A stretch of 64,000 nt of DNA from Alteromonas sp. MMG017 (GTDB taxonomy: Bacteria; Pseudomonadota; Gammaproteobacteria; Enterobacterales; Alteromonadaceae). Positions 54,463 to 63,463 of this stretch are shown piece after piece. The DNA is taken from the NCBI RefSeq assembly GCF_018100795.1, contig NZ_JAGJDY010000006.1, positions 248,001 to 312,000 on the forward strand, given 5' to 3'. The notes beneath the pieces were generated by a model. The model was not told the origin of the DNA, searched no databases, and saw only the letters and a program-made list of their open reading frames with translations. Positions within the stretch are counted from its first letter, which is position 1; each line of letters begins with the position of its first letter. A program made the translations under genes and the position numbers.

Positions 54463-55539
54463 ATGATCAGTGTGTTTGGTCGCTGGTACCGACGCAAATT
54501 TTCCGATCCTGATGCAGCCATGCTGCTTATTCTAATACTTATTACCACCGCCGCGCTGCTTTTGTGGGGCGAGCTTATCATGCCTGTTTTAGTGGCAGCG
54601 ATTGTGGCTTACTTACTAGACTGGCCAGTTACCCACCTTGTTAGATTTGGCGTAAGCCGCGCTATTGCTTGCGGCATTGTATTAATGGGGTTTATTACCC
54701 TGGTCATTTTCATGCTAATTGGTTTAGTGCCCATTGTGACTCGCCAAAGCATTAATCTTATTCAAGAAACCCCTTTAATATGGCAGAAGGCACAAGATTG
54801 GATCTTAACCTTGCCGGAAAAATACCCTGACTATGTGCAGGTTTACCAAATTCATCAAATGATGGAAGGGCTAAACGACAAACTTGTTGGTGTAGGCGAA
54901 ACATTAATATCAGCGTCTTTTAGTAACATTGCCAATGTGGCTGCGCTATTAGTTTATGCGGTGCTTGTACCTTTAATGGTGTTTTTCATGCTGAAAGACA
55001 AGATGTATTTCTTAGAAAGCATTTCTAACTTGTTACCCAAAGAGCGCCGGTTAATTACGCAAGTTGGCCATGAAATGAATTCACAAATTGCCAATTACAT
55101 TCGCGGCAAAGTGATAGAAATTGTGATTGTTAGCTTAGTGTCATGCGTAACCTTCGCCTTTATGGATTTGCGATACGCTATATTGCTTGGCGTATTGGTG
55201 GGCATTTCTGTGCTGATTCCTTACATAGGCGCTGCGGTAGTCACCATTCCTGTTGCCATAGTCGCGCTATTTCAATGGGGTTTAACGCCTGATTTCTGGT
55301 ATCTGTTTATTGCCTATTCAATCATTCAGGCACTAGATGGAAACTTATTGGTGCCTTTGCTTTTCTCTGAAGCAGTAAGCTTGCACCCACTGTATATCAT
55401 TATTGCAGTGCTGGTATTTGGCGGCCTATGGGGTTTTTGGGGCGTTTTCTTTGCTATACCGTTGGCAACATTGGTAAAAGCAGTAATAACAGCGTGGTCG
55501 AGTAATCCTGAGGGATTAACTGTAGCTGAAAGCAAATAG
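54463..55539 (+). CDS. perM: AI-2E family transporter, PerM type
   Basis: About 358 residues with eight membrane helices. MLLILILITTAALLLWGELIMPVLVAAIVAYLLDWPV is the N-terminal block, GLVPIVTRQSINLIQETPLIWQKAQDWI the central amphipathic stretch and AVSLHPLYIIIAVLVFGGLWGFWGVFFAIPLATLVKAVI the conserved end. Substrate is not established. ATG 54463 follows AGGAAG; the upstream frame from TTG 54397 is not convincing. It is divergent from bepA. Confidence 0.92.
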   Translation: MISVFGRWYRRKFSDPDAAMLLILILITTAALLLWGELIMPVLVAAIVAYLLDWPVTHLVRFGVSRAIACGIVLMGFITLVIFMLIGLVPIVTRQSINLIQETPLIWQKAQDWILTLPEKYPDYVQVYQIHQMMEGLNDKLVGVGETLISASFSNIANVAALLVYAVLVPLMVFFMLKDKMYFLESISNLLPKERRLITQVGHEMNSQIANYIRGKVIEIVIVSLVSCVTFAFMDLRYAILLGVLVGISVLIPYIGAAVVTIPVAIVALFQWGLTPDFWYLFIAYSIIQALDGNLLVPLLFSEAVSLHPLYIIIAVLVFGGLWGFWGVFFAIPLATLVKAVITAWSSNPEGLTVAESK

Positions 55540-55583
55540 CGCATTAGGCTAAACAAAGAGTAAAATTAATAACCAGCAAAACG

Positions 55584-55617
55584 AAAAAGGGCGGTAGTGT
55601 GAACTACCGCCCTTTTT
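55584..55617. terminator. Bidirectional terminator between perM and bcp
   Basis: aaaaagggcggtag / ctaccgcccttttt stem with a 6-nt loop. Confidence 0.93.
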
Positions 55618-55644
55618 GTTTCTAACCAATACGCGTGACGTGAA

Positions 55645-56115
55645 TTACTTGTTATCAGCCAAGTAATCTAACACTACTGTGTGATGTTCTTTGGTTTTAA
55701 ACTTATTGAAAACGTGTTCGATAACACCGTTTTCATCTACTAAAAAGCTCAAGCGGTGAATACCGTCATACTCTTTACCCATGAACTTTTTCAAGCCCCA
55801 TACGCCAAAAGCGTCTGCAACCGCGTGGTCTTCGTCAGACAACAAAGTAAAGTTTAGGCTTTCTTTTTCAGCGAATTTTGGCAAGCGTTTAACCGCATCA
55901 GGGCTAATCCCCATTACTTCTACGTTCAAGCCGTCTAATGCCTCTTTACTATCGCGCAAGCCTTGTGCTTGAACAGTACAGCCTGGGGTCATCGCCTTAG
56001 GGTAAAAGTAAACCAGTACTTTCTTGCCTAAGTAATCTGATAACGTAATGGTTTCATCATTTTGGTTTTGAAGTGAAAACTGTGGTGCTTTATCACCAGC
56101 TTGAAGCGTGTTCAT
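55645..56115 (-). CDS. bcp: Thioredoxin-dependent peroxiredoxin Bcp, 1-Cys form
   Basis: 156 residues. LQAGDKAPQFSLQNQNDETITLSDYLGKKVLVYFYPKAMTPGCTVQAQGLRD is the peroxiredoxin core, with peroxidatic Cys46. The resolving Cys five residues later in E. coli Bcp is Gln here, and no other Cys exists in the protein, so it must use an external thiol. It reduces hydroperoxides in the cytoplasm. It overlaps gcvR by 23 bases, the same gcvR-bcp order as E. coli. Confidence 0.94.
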   Translation of the reverse strand: MNTLQAGDKAPQFSLQNQNDETITLSDYLGKKVLVYFYPKAMTPGCTVQAQGLRDSKEALDGLNVEVMGISPDAVKRLPKFAEKESLNFTLLSDEDHAVADAFGVWGLKKFMGKEYDGIHRLSFLVDENGVIEHVFNKFKTKEHHTVVLDYLADNK

Positions 56116-56656
56116 TAGATTCCTTAATATGTTTATCTACAACTTTTCCGGTTACGTTGAGCTCTTCAAATAACGCGGTTAGCTCTGATTCTAGGGCGGC
56201 AAAATCTTCAGATGCAGGCATATTCACAACGAATTTGCAGCGCATACATTCGTTTTTACACTCGGCCGATTTATAAGTGGCTTGCCTAAATGCACTAATT
56301 GACGCGTTACGTTTTGCGAAAAAGCCTGTTACTGCTTCTATTAGCCCAGCGGTATCTTCGCCGCTGAACTCAACGTGAAATAAGTGATCGAGATTTTGCT
56401 TTTCGTGGTGACTGGTACGTTTCATCATGGAAAGCAGATCGAGGCGCTGACAAAGAGGGGGCACGGTACATTCAGCACGTGTGATGGCAGACTGCGAGCC
56501 TTCAATGATCATAGTAAGCGAGAACTCTTGACCATAAACAGCTTGGCGGCTATCTAAAATGTTGCACTGGGCTTCTGATACCGTGGTCGCAATTTCGCTT
56601 AATATACCCGTTTTATCTGAACCTAAAATGGTAACAATCAGTTGGTGCTGAGACAT
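56093..56656 (-). CDS. gcvR: Glycine cleavage system regulator GcvR
   Basis: 187 residues with two ACT domains (about 4-75 and 88-165): QLIVTILGSDKTGILSEIATTVSEAQCNILDSRQAVYGQEFSLTMIIEG and HLFHVEFSGEDTAGLIEAVTGFFAKRNASISAFRQATY. In E. coli GcvR binds glycine and controls GcvA. A cluster of cysteines (CKNECMRCKF, about 133-142) is notable and could be redox- or metal-sensitive. It is followed by an overlapping bcp. Confidence 0.92.
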   Translation of the reverse strand: MSQHQLIVTILGSDKTGILSEIATTVSEAQCNILDSRQAVYGQEFSLTMIIEGSQSAITRAECTVPPLCQRLDLLSMMKRTSHHEKQNLDHLFHVEFSGEDTAGLIEAVTGFFAKRNASISAFRQATYKSAECKNECMRCKFVVNMPASEDFAALESELTALFEELNVTGKVVDKHIKESNEHASSW

Positions 56657-56836
56657 TAAAACCTACATCACAGGAAACGTATTGGGTGATGGTAGCATAG
56701 AGTTTTTTTTTAGTACCAGCGGCTTTTTGTAGTATTGATGCAGATTATTGTCAAATTCTTGTCATTTAGGCGTGAGATAGCTTGTGTTTAGCTACCGACA
56801 TATTTACCATGTGCGCTCATATTTTGCGGAGAGATT

Positions 56837-57721
56837 ATGTTTACTGGTAGTTACGTAGCACTCGTCACGCCGATGTTTGAAAACGGCGACATCGATTACA
56901 AGTCACTTGAGAAGCTAGTGCGCTTTCATGTTGAACAAGGCACACATGGTATTGTGTCTGTTGGCACCACTGGCGAGTCGGCCACCTTACCGTTTGATGA
57001 ACACGTAAACGTCGTTAAAGAGACCGTTGCTATGGTGTCTGGCGCTATTCCTGTTATTGCAGGTAGTGGCGCAAACTCAACTGCTGAAGCGATTTTTCTT
57101 ACTCAACAATTGGGTGCGGCCGGTATCGACGGCTTCTTAAGCGTAGTCCCTTACTACAACAAGCCTCAACAAGCAGGCATGGTGGCACACTTCAACGCCA
57201 TTGCTGATGCAAGCGATTTACCTGTGTTGTTATACAACGTACCAGGTAGAACTGTTGCTGACATGCTGCCTGAAACTGTTGCAGAACTTTCATCACACAA
57301 AAACATTGTTGGATTAAAAGACGCAACCGGCGATATTGCTCGCCTTAAAGAAACGCAAGCACTTGTCCCTTCAGACTTCGTTTTATTAAGTGGCGATGAC
57401 GGCACAAGTTGTGAATTCATGTGTGAAGGCGGTCATGGCGTTATTTCTGTGACAGCAAACGTGGTTCCAAAGGCCATTGCACAAATGTGCGAAGCCGCTT
57501 TAGCAAAAGATTTTGATAAATGTCGCACTATAGATGAAAGCATCGAATTGCTTCACACCGCGCTATTTATCGAGCCTAATCCAGTTATTCCTAAGTGGGC
57601 TTTATACAAAATGGGCATGATGGAAAGTGCACAAATGCGATTACCTATGGTTTTACCGGAACTTGTAAGCCAAAAACATATCGAAGAACTATTACAAAAA
57701 TACGCATTGATTTCGGGTTAA
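56837..57721 (+). CDS. dapA: 4-hydroxy-tetrahydrodipicolinate synthase
   Basis: 294 residues. GSYVALVTPMFENGDIDYKSLEKLVRFHVEQGTHGIVSVGTTGESATL is the start block; Tyr in LLYNVPGRT (about 133) and Schiff-base Lys in IVGLKDATGD (about 161) are the catalytic pair. Condenses pyruvate with aspartate semialdehyde in lysine and peptidoglycan synthesis. The GGAGAG ribosome-binding site is good. Only 12 bp separate it from bamC, as in E. coli. Confidence 0.96.
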   Translation: MFTGSYVALVTPMFENGDIDYKSLEKLVRFHVEQGTHGIVSVGTTGESATLPFDEHVNVVKETVAMVSGAIPVIAGSGANSTAEAIFLTQQLGAAGIDGFLSVVPYYNKPQQAGMVAHFNAIADASDLPVLLYNVPGRTVADMLPETVAELSSHKNIVGLKDATGDIARLKETQALVPSDFVLLSGDDGTSCEFMCEGGHGVISVTANVVPKAIAQMCEAALAKDFDKCRTIDESIELLHTALFIEPNPVIPKWALYKMGMMESAQMRLPMVLPELVSQKHIEELLQKYALISG

Positions 57722-57733
57722 TAAGGAATACAG

Positions 57734-58837
57734 ATGAATAGAACGCTGGCTATAGTGAGTTCGATGGTAGTAATCGCACTTGCAGGTTGTTCAAGCCAAA
57801 CAGACAGAAAGACGGCTTCAGGTACGTACAAATACTTAGAAACGAAAGAACAAAAGCAAGTACAAGTTCCAGCCGACTTAGATGCGCCAACTTTTTCTAG
57901 AGAGTTTGCAGTACCTGAATTAGACGACAGCGTAGATGAAAGTCTTGTTGGCAAGAAATTACTTGTGCAGTCTCCTGCATTGGTGTTGCCACTGGTTACG
58001 GGTTCGCACGTAGAAGAAGGCAAAAGCACAGCAACAATTTGGTTCGACCAAGTTGATGATAGCCAGCCGTTAAGCCAAGCAGTTTGGAATTCATTGTTAA
58101 GCTTCCTAGACGAACAAGGTATTGGCGTCGATTTCTTCGATCCTGAACAGCAAGTGCTAAACACTGATTGGATGATCATCAAAAAAGAAGTGGATAGCCC
58201 ATGGTACAGCTGGACCAGCACTGAAAGTGAAGTGGGTCGCCGCTTTGAATTCACTCTAGATGTAAAACCTCACGGTAGAACCGCAGCACTTTCTGTTGAT
58301 TTAAAAGACTACATGGCCACCACGGGTGACGATGTTGTTGCAGAAATTTCAAGCATGCAAGAGCGCCGCGAGGAAGTAGACGTACTTAACCAAGTGATTG
58401 GTCATTACGAATACCAGATTCAATTACAAGAAACTCGTCGCATTGCACGTATTCGCCAAGGCCTAAATACCGAAATGGGCTTTAACGATGACGGCAACCC
58501 AGCATTCATGGTTGATGCACAATACGATGTGGTATGGCCACGTATGTTATTGGTATTGCGTAAACTTGGTTTCGACGTTAAAGATTTAGATAAATCTAAC
58601 GGCCTACTGTTTGTTTCCTATAATGGTAGTGACACGGGTTGGTGGGGCGGTTTGTTCTCCAGCGACAATGAGTTACTTGAAAAAGGTGACTACCGTTTAA
58701 AAGTTTCACGTGCCGGTGAGAAACGCAGTTCAGTGACTTTCATGAATAATGAAAGCGAACCTTTTGAAGCCAATCAGGTTTCAGACCTATACGGCGCATT
58801 TGCCGAGGTCATGTCAGAAGATAACCTTGATATATAA
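57734..58837 (+). CDS. bamC: Outer membrane assembly lipoprotein BamC
   Basis: 367 residues. Lipobox IALAGC (Cys19) after a short signal. SGTYKYLETKEQKQVQVPADLDAPTFSREFAVPELD is the conserved unstructured segment that contacts BamD. Two helix-grip domains follow (about 95-215 and 260-365). BamC is a Bam-complex accessory subunit. Its stop codon is followed 12 bases later by purC, giving a dapA-bamC-purC operon. Confidence 0.93.
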   Translation: MNRTLAIVSSMVVIALAGCSSQTDRKTASGTYKYLETKEQKQVQVPADLDAPTFSREFAVPELDDSVDESLVGKKLLVQSPALVLPLVTGSHVEEGKSTATIWFDQVDDSQPLSQAVWNSLLSFLDEQGIGVDFFDPEQQVLNTDWMIIKKEVDSPWYSWTSTESEVGRRFEFTLDVKPHGRTAALSVDLKDYMATTGDDVVAEISSMQERREEVDVLNQVIGHYEYQIQLQETRRIARIRQGLNTEMGFNDDGNPAFMVDAQYDVVWPRMLLVLRKLGFDVKDLDKSNGLLFVSYNGSDTGWWGGLFSSDNELLEKGDYRLKVSRAGEKRSSVTFMNNESEPFEANQVSDLYGAFAEVMSEDNLDI

Positions 58838-58849
58838 TTGAGACTGAGA

Positions 58850-59563
58850 ATGGAAAAACGTGACGAGCTTTACCGCGGTAAAGCAAAAACTGTGTATTTT
58901 ACCGATGATAGCGATAAGTTAATTCTGCATTTCAGAAACGACACATCAGCTTTTGATGGTGAAAAAATTGAACAGCTAGACCGTAAAGGCGAAGTGAATA
59001 ACAAGTTTAACCATTTTATTATGACTAAACTTGAAGAAGCGGGTATTGCTACGCAAGTAGAAGCTTTGCTTTCTGACACTGAATCTTTAGTTAAAAAGCT
59101 AGACATGATCCCAGTGGAATGTGTTGTTCGTAACCTAGCGGCAGGCTCTTTGGTTCGTCGTCTTGGTGTAGAAGAAGGGCAAACGTTGGCACCGCCTGTG
59201 TTTGAATTCTTCCTTAAAAACGACGCACTGCACGATCCTATGATTAACGATTATCACATTGTGTCATTTGGATGGGCGACAGAAGCACAAATTGCTGAAA
59301 TGAAGTCGTTAACGTTTAAAGTAAATGCTGTGCTTAAATCGCTGTTTGATGAAGCAGGCATGTTGCTAGTAGATTACAAACTTGAATTCGGTGTTGATCC
59401 TGATGGCAACATTGTTTTAGGTGATGAATTTACGCCTGACGGTTGCCGCTTGTGGGACAAAGAAACCCGCAAGAAGATGGACAAAGACCGTTTCAGACAA
59501 GGCCTAGGCTCAGTGGTTGAAACTTACATTGAAGTTGCAGAACGCTTAGGTGTTTCACTGTAA
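58850..59563 (+). CDS. purC: Phosphoribosylaminoimidazole-succinocarboxamide synthase (SAICAR synthetase)
   Basis: 237 residues, the length of E. coli Pur[36 protein letters not shown] is the start, followed by [25 protein letters not shown] and [43 protein letters not shown]. It joins CAIR and aspartate in purine synthesis. ATG 58850 is chosen over TTG 58838 for length. A terminator follows. Confidence 0.96.
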   Translation: MEKRDELYRGKAKTVYFTDDSDKLILHFRNDTSAFDGEKIEQLDRKGEVNNKFNHFIMTKLEEAGIATQVEALLSDTESLVKKLDMIPVECVVRNLAAGSLVRRLGVEEGQTLAPPVFEFFLKNDALHDPMINDYHIVSFGWATEAQIAEMKSLTFKVNAVLKSLFDEAGMLLVDYKLEFGVDPDGNIVLGDEFTPDGCRLWDKETRKKMDKDRFRQGLGSVVETYIEVAERLGVSL

Positions 59564-59591
59564 CGGCATGTTAGTGTAACGATTGAAAGAA

Positions 59592-59614
59592 AAAAGGACC
59601 CATTGCGGTCCTTT
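59592..59614 (+). terminator. Terminator of dapA-bamC-purC
   Basis: AAAAGGACC - CATTGC - GGTCCTTTT followed by CTTTT. Confidence 0.85.
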
Positions 59615-59746
59615 TCTTTTGCCTGTAAAAAGGTAATTTAAACAACGCTTTGTGTATTTTTACATGTGGCTACGTGCACGAAATAACCTGGTAAAGTTAT
59701 CAACCTTATAAAAGGGCTTTTATGAATACGCTGATGGAGAAAATGA

Positions 59747-60673
59747 ATGGGTAACCCGTACGGATTAGTATGTATTGCCATGCTGGCGTTTGCGGCCAAT
59801 TCGTTGTTGTGCCGTATGGCACTGGCCAATACTGATATCGATCCAGGCCTTTTCACCACAATACGCTTAGCCAGTGGGGCATTGTGTTTAACCCTTTTGG
59901 TCGCTTTTACTGCCCGCCGCTCAGCGTTAGCCAATAACAAAAGTGAGCAAAGCGCTTCTGGAACAGAAAGCGCTGCGGCTAATATAAACACCAGCCCAAT
60001 AGCGGCCATTAAACAACAGGCATCAATAGCAGGGGCGCTATGCTTATTCGTTTACGCTATTGGGTTTTCTTACGCGTATATCTCTATGTCGACAGGCACA
60101 GGTGCGCTGCTTTTGTTTGGCGCAGTGCAGCTCACTATGATTTCAGTAGGTTTGCTAAAAGGCGAACGCTTTGCTGCATTTCAGTGGTTGGGCTTTCTAC
60201 TGGCTTTTGCAGGGCTTGTTATTTTATTGCTACCCGGTGCCAGCGCGCCGCCACTGTTTTCAGCGCTATTAATGATAAGTGCCGGTATTGCGTGGGGCTT
60301 TTATTCGTTGTTAGGTAAAAAGAGTAATGCGCCTTTGTTGCTTACCGCCGGTAATTTTTCATACGCCACGCTTTTCACCATACCTTTAATTATTTGGCTA
60401 TGGGTAACAGGCTCGTGGCTGTGGAGCAACGATGGCGTGATGTATGCGCTAGCGTCTGGCATAGTGGCATCGGGTTGCGGTTATGCCATTTGGTATAAAG
60501 CACTACCCTTAATTCAGTCGACAACGGCCGCTACCGTTCAATTGAGTGTGCCTGTAATAGCCACACTGATGGGGTGGGCATTTCTTGCCGAAACGATAAG
60601 TGTTCAGATAATGGTTGCCTCTTTAATGACCCTAGGCGGAATTTGGTTAGTCATTCAAAAACGTACCCGTTAA
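59747..60673 (+). CDS. EamA (DMT superfamily) transporter
   Basis: 308 residues with ten membrane helices in two EamA repeats (about 1-150 and 165-305). ANSLLCRMALANTDIDPGLFTTIRLASGALCLTLLV is the first repeat; AGIAWGFYSLLGKK and IWYKALPLIQSTTAATVQLSVPVIATLMGWAFLAETIS the second. The loop between helices 2 and 3 has a Ser/Ala-rich 30-residue insert. Family members export amino acids or metabolites. The substrate is unknown. TGGAGA precedes the ATG. Confidence 0.9.
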   Translation: MGNPYGLVCIAMLAFAANSLLCRMALANTDIDPGLFTTIRLASGALCLTLLVAFTARRSALANNKSEQSASGTESAAANINTSPIAAIKQQASIAGALCLFVYAIGFSYAYISMSTGTGALLLFGAVQLTMISVGLLKGERFAAFQWLGFLLAFAGLVILLLPGASAPPLFSALLMISAGIAWGFYSLLGKKSNAPLLLTAGNFSYATLFTIPLIIWLWVTGSWLWSNDGVMYALASGIVASGCGYAIWYKALPLIQSTTAATVQLSVPVIATLMGWAFLAETISVQIMVASLMTLGGIWLVIQKRTR

Positions 60674-60806
60674 TTGAAGAATAGTGGACGCTGTTTTTTC
60701 ATTACCGTAGAACCCACATATGAGAGATTGGTAATATATGTTAAAAAGTAGTTAAATGTAGCTATAAATAGCATAGCGACTACGACTATTACGGTAGGGG
60801 ACTAAC

Positions 60807-61130
60807 GTGGGCTTATTTTCTAACATTCGACGGGCACTCGTTGTGTCTAAATTTCAGCGTAAAGACTTGAAGATTATTGAGGCTATCCCTACAGAAAGGT
60901 TCGCAACCATTGTTTTTCAGTTTAAAGACGAAGGGTGGGAGTTAACCGATGCCCCTGGCGACTTAGATGTAAGTCGTGACAGTTGGCAGGGTAAACTTCG
61001 AAAAGGAACCAGTACTCTTACTTGCAGTTGGAATAATGACGACGAGGGCGAAATAGTAGGTTTAACCAGAATTATCGAAGGCATTGGTAAAGACTTCAAC
61101 TTAGAAGTGCAATCTACGCCTAGTCGATAA
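60807..61130 (+). CDS. Small hypothetical protein
   Basis: 107 residues, no signal peptide. The start is GTG with AGGGG upstream. The sequence begins with a basic amphipathic helix (GLFSNIRRALVVSKFQRKDLKII), then a beta-rich part with GWELTDAPGDLDVSRDSWQGKLRKGTSTLTCSWNNDDEGEIVGL. I do not recognise the family. It stands alone between the EamA gene and a terminator. Confidence 0.7.
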   Translation: MGLFSNIRRALVVSKFQRKDLKIIEAIPTERFATIVFQFKDEGWELTDAPGDLDVSRDSWQGKLRKGTSTLTCSWNNDDEGEIVGLTRIIEGIGKDFNLEVQSTPSR

Positions 61131-61173
61131 CCTCAGTTGATAATTTAAATTGATAACCTAGGCTTTCAAAACA

Positions 61174-61226
61174 TAAAAAAATGACGTAGACAAGCATGAG
61201 GGAAACAAAGCTTATCTACGTCATTT
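61174..61226 (-). terminator. Terminator of the TonB siderophore receptor gene
   Basis: aaatgacgtaga / tctacgtcattt (12 bp) plus 4 further pairs after a mismatch. On the minus strand seven Ts follow. Confidence 0.8.
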
Positions 61227-61267
61227 ATCAACCGATCGGGCTGTTACAAAGCCTTTTAATACAACGC

Positions 61268-63463
61268 CTAGAAACGGTAAGACGCTGAAACTCTAAAGCG
61301 GCGCGGTGCACCTGGCTCAACCCATACGTCAGCAAAAGAGTTGGTGTAATGCTCTTTGTCGAAAAGGTTGTCTACTTCTGCACGTACCACTAAGTTTTCT
61401 ACTGGTTCAATTTGCGCGAAAGCACGAACGGTTGTGTAGCTAGGCAAATAGAAGTCTGTTGCGGTTTGTCCTAAACGCTCATCTACGTACAACAAGCCTG
61501 TGCCTAGGCGTACCGGCATATCTGAAACCGTAAGGCTTTTGCCTATTTGAACGCTAAGCTGATTTTCAGGAACGTTAATAAGCGGATCGCCGGCTTCAAT
61601 AGCAGCTACAAAGTTAGCGTCAGCAGCATCGTTGGTACTTTCAGCGTCAATATAAGCATAAGACACCCATAAGCTTATGCCGTTGCTAAATTCAGCGTTA
61701 ACATCTAACTCAACGCCACGGCTACGCGCTTCACCACCAGGGGTTAAAAAGAAACCGTCAGATGCTTCATCACTGCTATCGAACACTAAAATATTGCTTT
61801 GCTCAATGTTGAAGACAGATAAGGTAATATCGCCGCGTACATCATCAAAGAATGACGTTAAATCGGTTTTAACACCTACTTCAGTTGATTCAGATTGGTT
61901 TGGTTCAAACGGGTTACCCGCATAATCAGAACCCGTTAGCTGACGGAAGCCTTCACCGTACGTTGCGTAAAAACTAATGCTGTCATCAAGCAAGTACACT
62001 GCACCTAACTGAGGTGAAAATTGGGTATCGTCTTGCGATGTAGTAGAAACCGGATCGCTTAAGCGGTTCTGAATTTCTTGTTCGAATTTGTCAATTCGGC
62101 CACCAAAGCGCACTTGAAACTTATCGGTAATGTTAACTTGGTCTTGAATGTACATACCCCAAGCTTCTTGGGTTTCTAAGCGGTCTAAATTGTCTGACAA
62201 CTCAACATCAGCCAAAGGCGAGTAATCTGGGTTAAGAATATCTACAACAAGATATTGGCTTAAATCCAAATCGTTAATGTTGGTGTCGTCTGAGAAAAAC
62301 GGTGGGCGGTAACGTAAGATAACTTGATCGTTTTCAAACTTATCGTAATCGCCACCAATAATAACGCGATGGCTAACTGAGCCTGTATCAAACTCACCAG
62401 CAATTTCGCCGCGCAGTACCACATAATCGGTTTCAAAATCGCGATAGCGCTTAAAGCGAGACAGTAACGTTTGATCTGGGTCGATAAACAACGTTTGGCG
62501 GCCGCCAAAGTTAGTTTCAAGGGCATTGCCTTCAAACGTGGTGTCACGCAGTCCTGCACCTACCAATAGGTTCCAGTCGTCGTTAAGCTCATGAGAAATT
62601 TCTAGCTGGTGCCCAACTACGTCGGTAGTAATTCTATCGCCATTTGGGTCGCCCACGAAAGTTTCAATAGGCTGAATACCTAACTTACCGTCTACCGCTA
62701 TTACACCACGGTCGAAGGGAATTTCTTGCTTGGTATATTCAAGCTCGTAGGTAATACGGGTATCTGCTGAAAATTCCCACGTAACAGAAGGGTAGAAGCC
62801 TACTTTTTCAGTTTCTACGGTATCGCGAAAGCTTTCAGCGTCTTCGTAAAAACCCACTACGCGTACACCAATGCTGTCATTAGCGCCCGTTACGGTTTGT
62901 ACGTCAGCTTCCACGCGTACTTGTTCCCAACTACCATAAGTGGCTTTTACTTCGCCACCGGTGAAAAATTGTGGGCGCTTAGTCACTAAGTTTACTGCGC
63001 CGCCAGGTTCGCCGCGGCCAAACAACGCCGCTTTAGGCCCTTTTAAAACTTCCACATGGTCGATACCGGCTAAATCACGCGGGCCACCAAAGCCACGGCC
63101 AGCATTAAAACCATTTACCAAGAAACCACTTGGTAAATTTTCATCACCAGAAAAACCACGAATGGCAAAACTATTCCACAGCCCACCAAAGTTATTCTGC
63201 CTTGCTACTGACGCAGACAGATCTAACGCATCATTTAAATTAATGGCACCTGCATCACCAATTAAGCCAAGATCAATATCTTGTGCAGCGGCTGGCACTT
63301 CTTTGTATTCAAACGCACCTTGGTAAGCGCGATGCATGCCATGTACCGTAATTTTTTCTACTTTTGCTTCTTCGCTGTCGTTATTAGTTTGAGCAAAAGC
63401 CGGTGCATTAAAAAATGCAGCAATACTGATGGCGAGTGTCGATTTCACCCAGTTAGTTTTCAT
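61268..63463 (-). CDS. TonB-dependent siderophore receptor
   Basis: 731 residues. A signal peptide ends at NAPAFA (about 24). The TonB box is EKITVHG near 36-42. The plug carries NNFGGLWNSFAIRGFSGDENLPSGFLVNGFNAG and VEVLKGPKAALFGRGEPGGAVNLVTKRP (about 138-165), which is the ferric-siderophore receptor signature. The barrel ends in RRFRVSASYRF with the terminal Phe. It would import a ferric siderophore across the outer membrane. Its ATG lies inside the end of an ABC permease gene (11-base overlap) with CAGGAAAACACC as ribosome-binding site, so the two are coupled. Confidence 0.93.
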   Translation of the reverse strand: MKTNWVKSTLAISIAAFFNAPAFAQTNNDSEEAKVEKITVHGMHRAYQGAFEYKEVPAAAQDIDLGLIGDAGAINLNDALDLSASVARQNNFGGLWNSFAIRGFSGDENLPSGFLVNGFNAGRGFGGPRDLAGIDHVEVLKGPKAALFGRGEPGGAVNLVTKRPQFFTGGEVKATYGSWEQVRVEADVQTVTGANDSIGVRVVGFYEDAESFRDTVETEKVGFYPSVTWEFSADTRITYELEYTKQEIPFDRGVIAVDGKLGIQPIETFVGDPNGDRITTDVVGHQLEISHELNDDWNLLVGAGLRDTTFEGNALETNFGGRQTLFIDPDQTLLSRFKRYRDFETDYVVLRGEIAGEFDTGSVSHRVIIGGDYDKFENDQVILRYRPPFFSDDTNINDLDLSQYLVVDILNPDYSPLADVELSDNLDRLETQEAWGMYIQDQVNITDKFQVRFGGRIDKFEQEIQNRLSDPVSTTSQDDTQFSPQLGAVYLLDDSISFYATYGEGFRQLTGSDYAGNPFEPNQSESTEVGVKTDLTSFFDDVRGDITLSVFNIEQSNILVFDSSDEASDGFFLTPGGEARSRGVELDVNAEFSNGISLWVSYAYIDAESTNDAADANFVAAIEAGDPLINVPENQLSVQIGKSLTVSDMPVRLGTGLLYVDERLGQTATDFYLPSYTTVRAFAQIEPVENLVVRAEVDNLFDKEHYTNSFADVWVEPGAPRRFRVSASYRF

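Noticed and set aside
56657-56836. Possible lysine riboswitch before dapA
   Set aside because: Only 180 bases, with no multi-helix pattern recognisable by eye.
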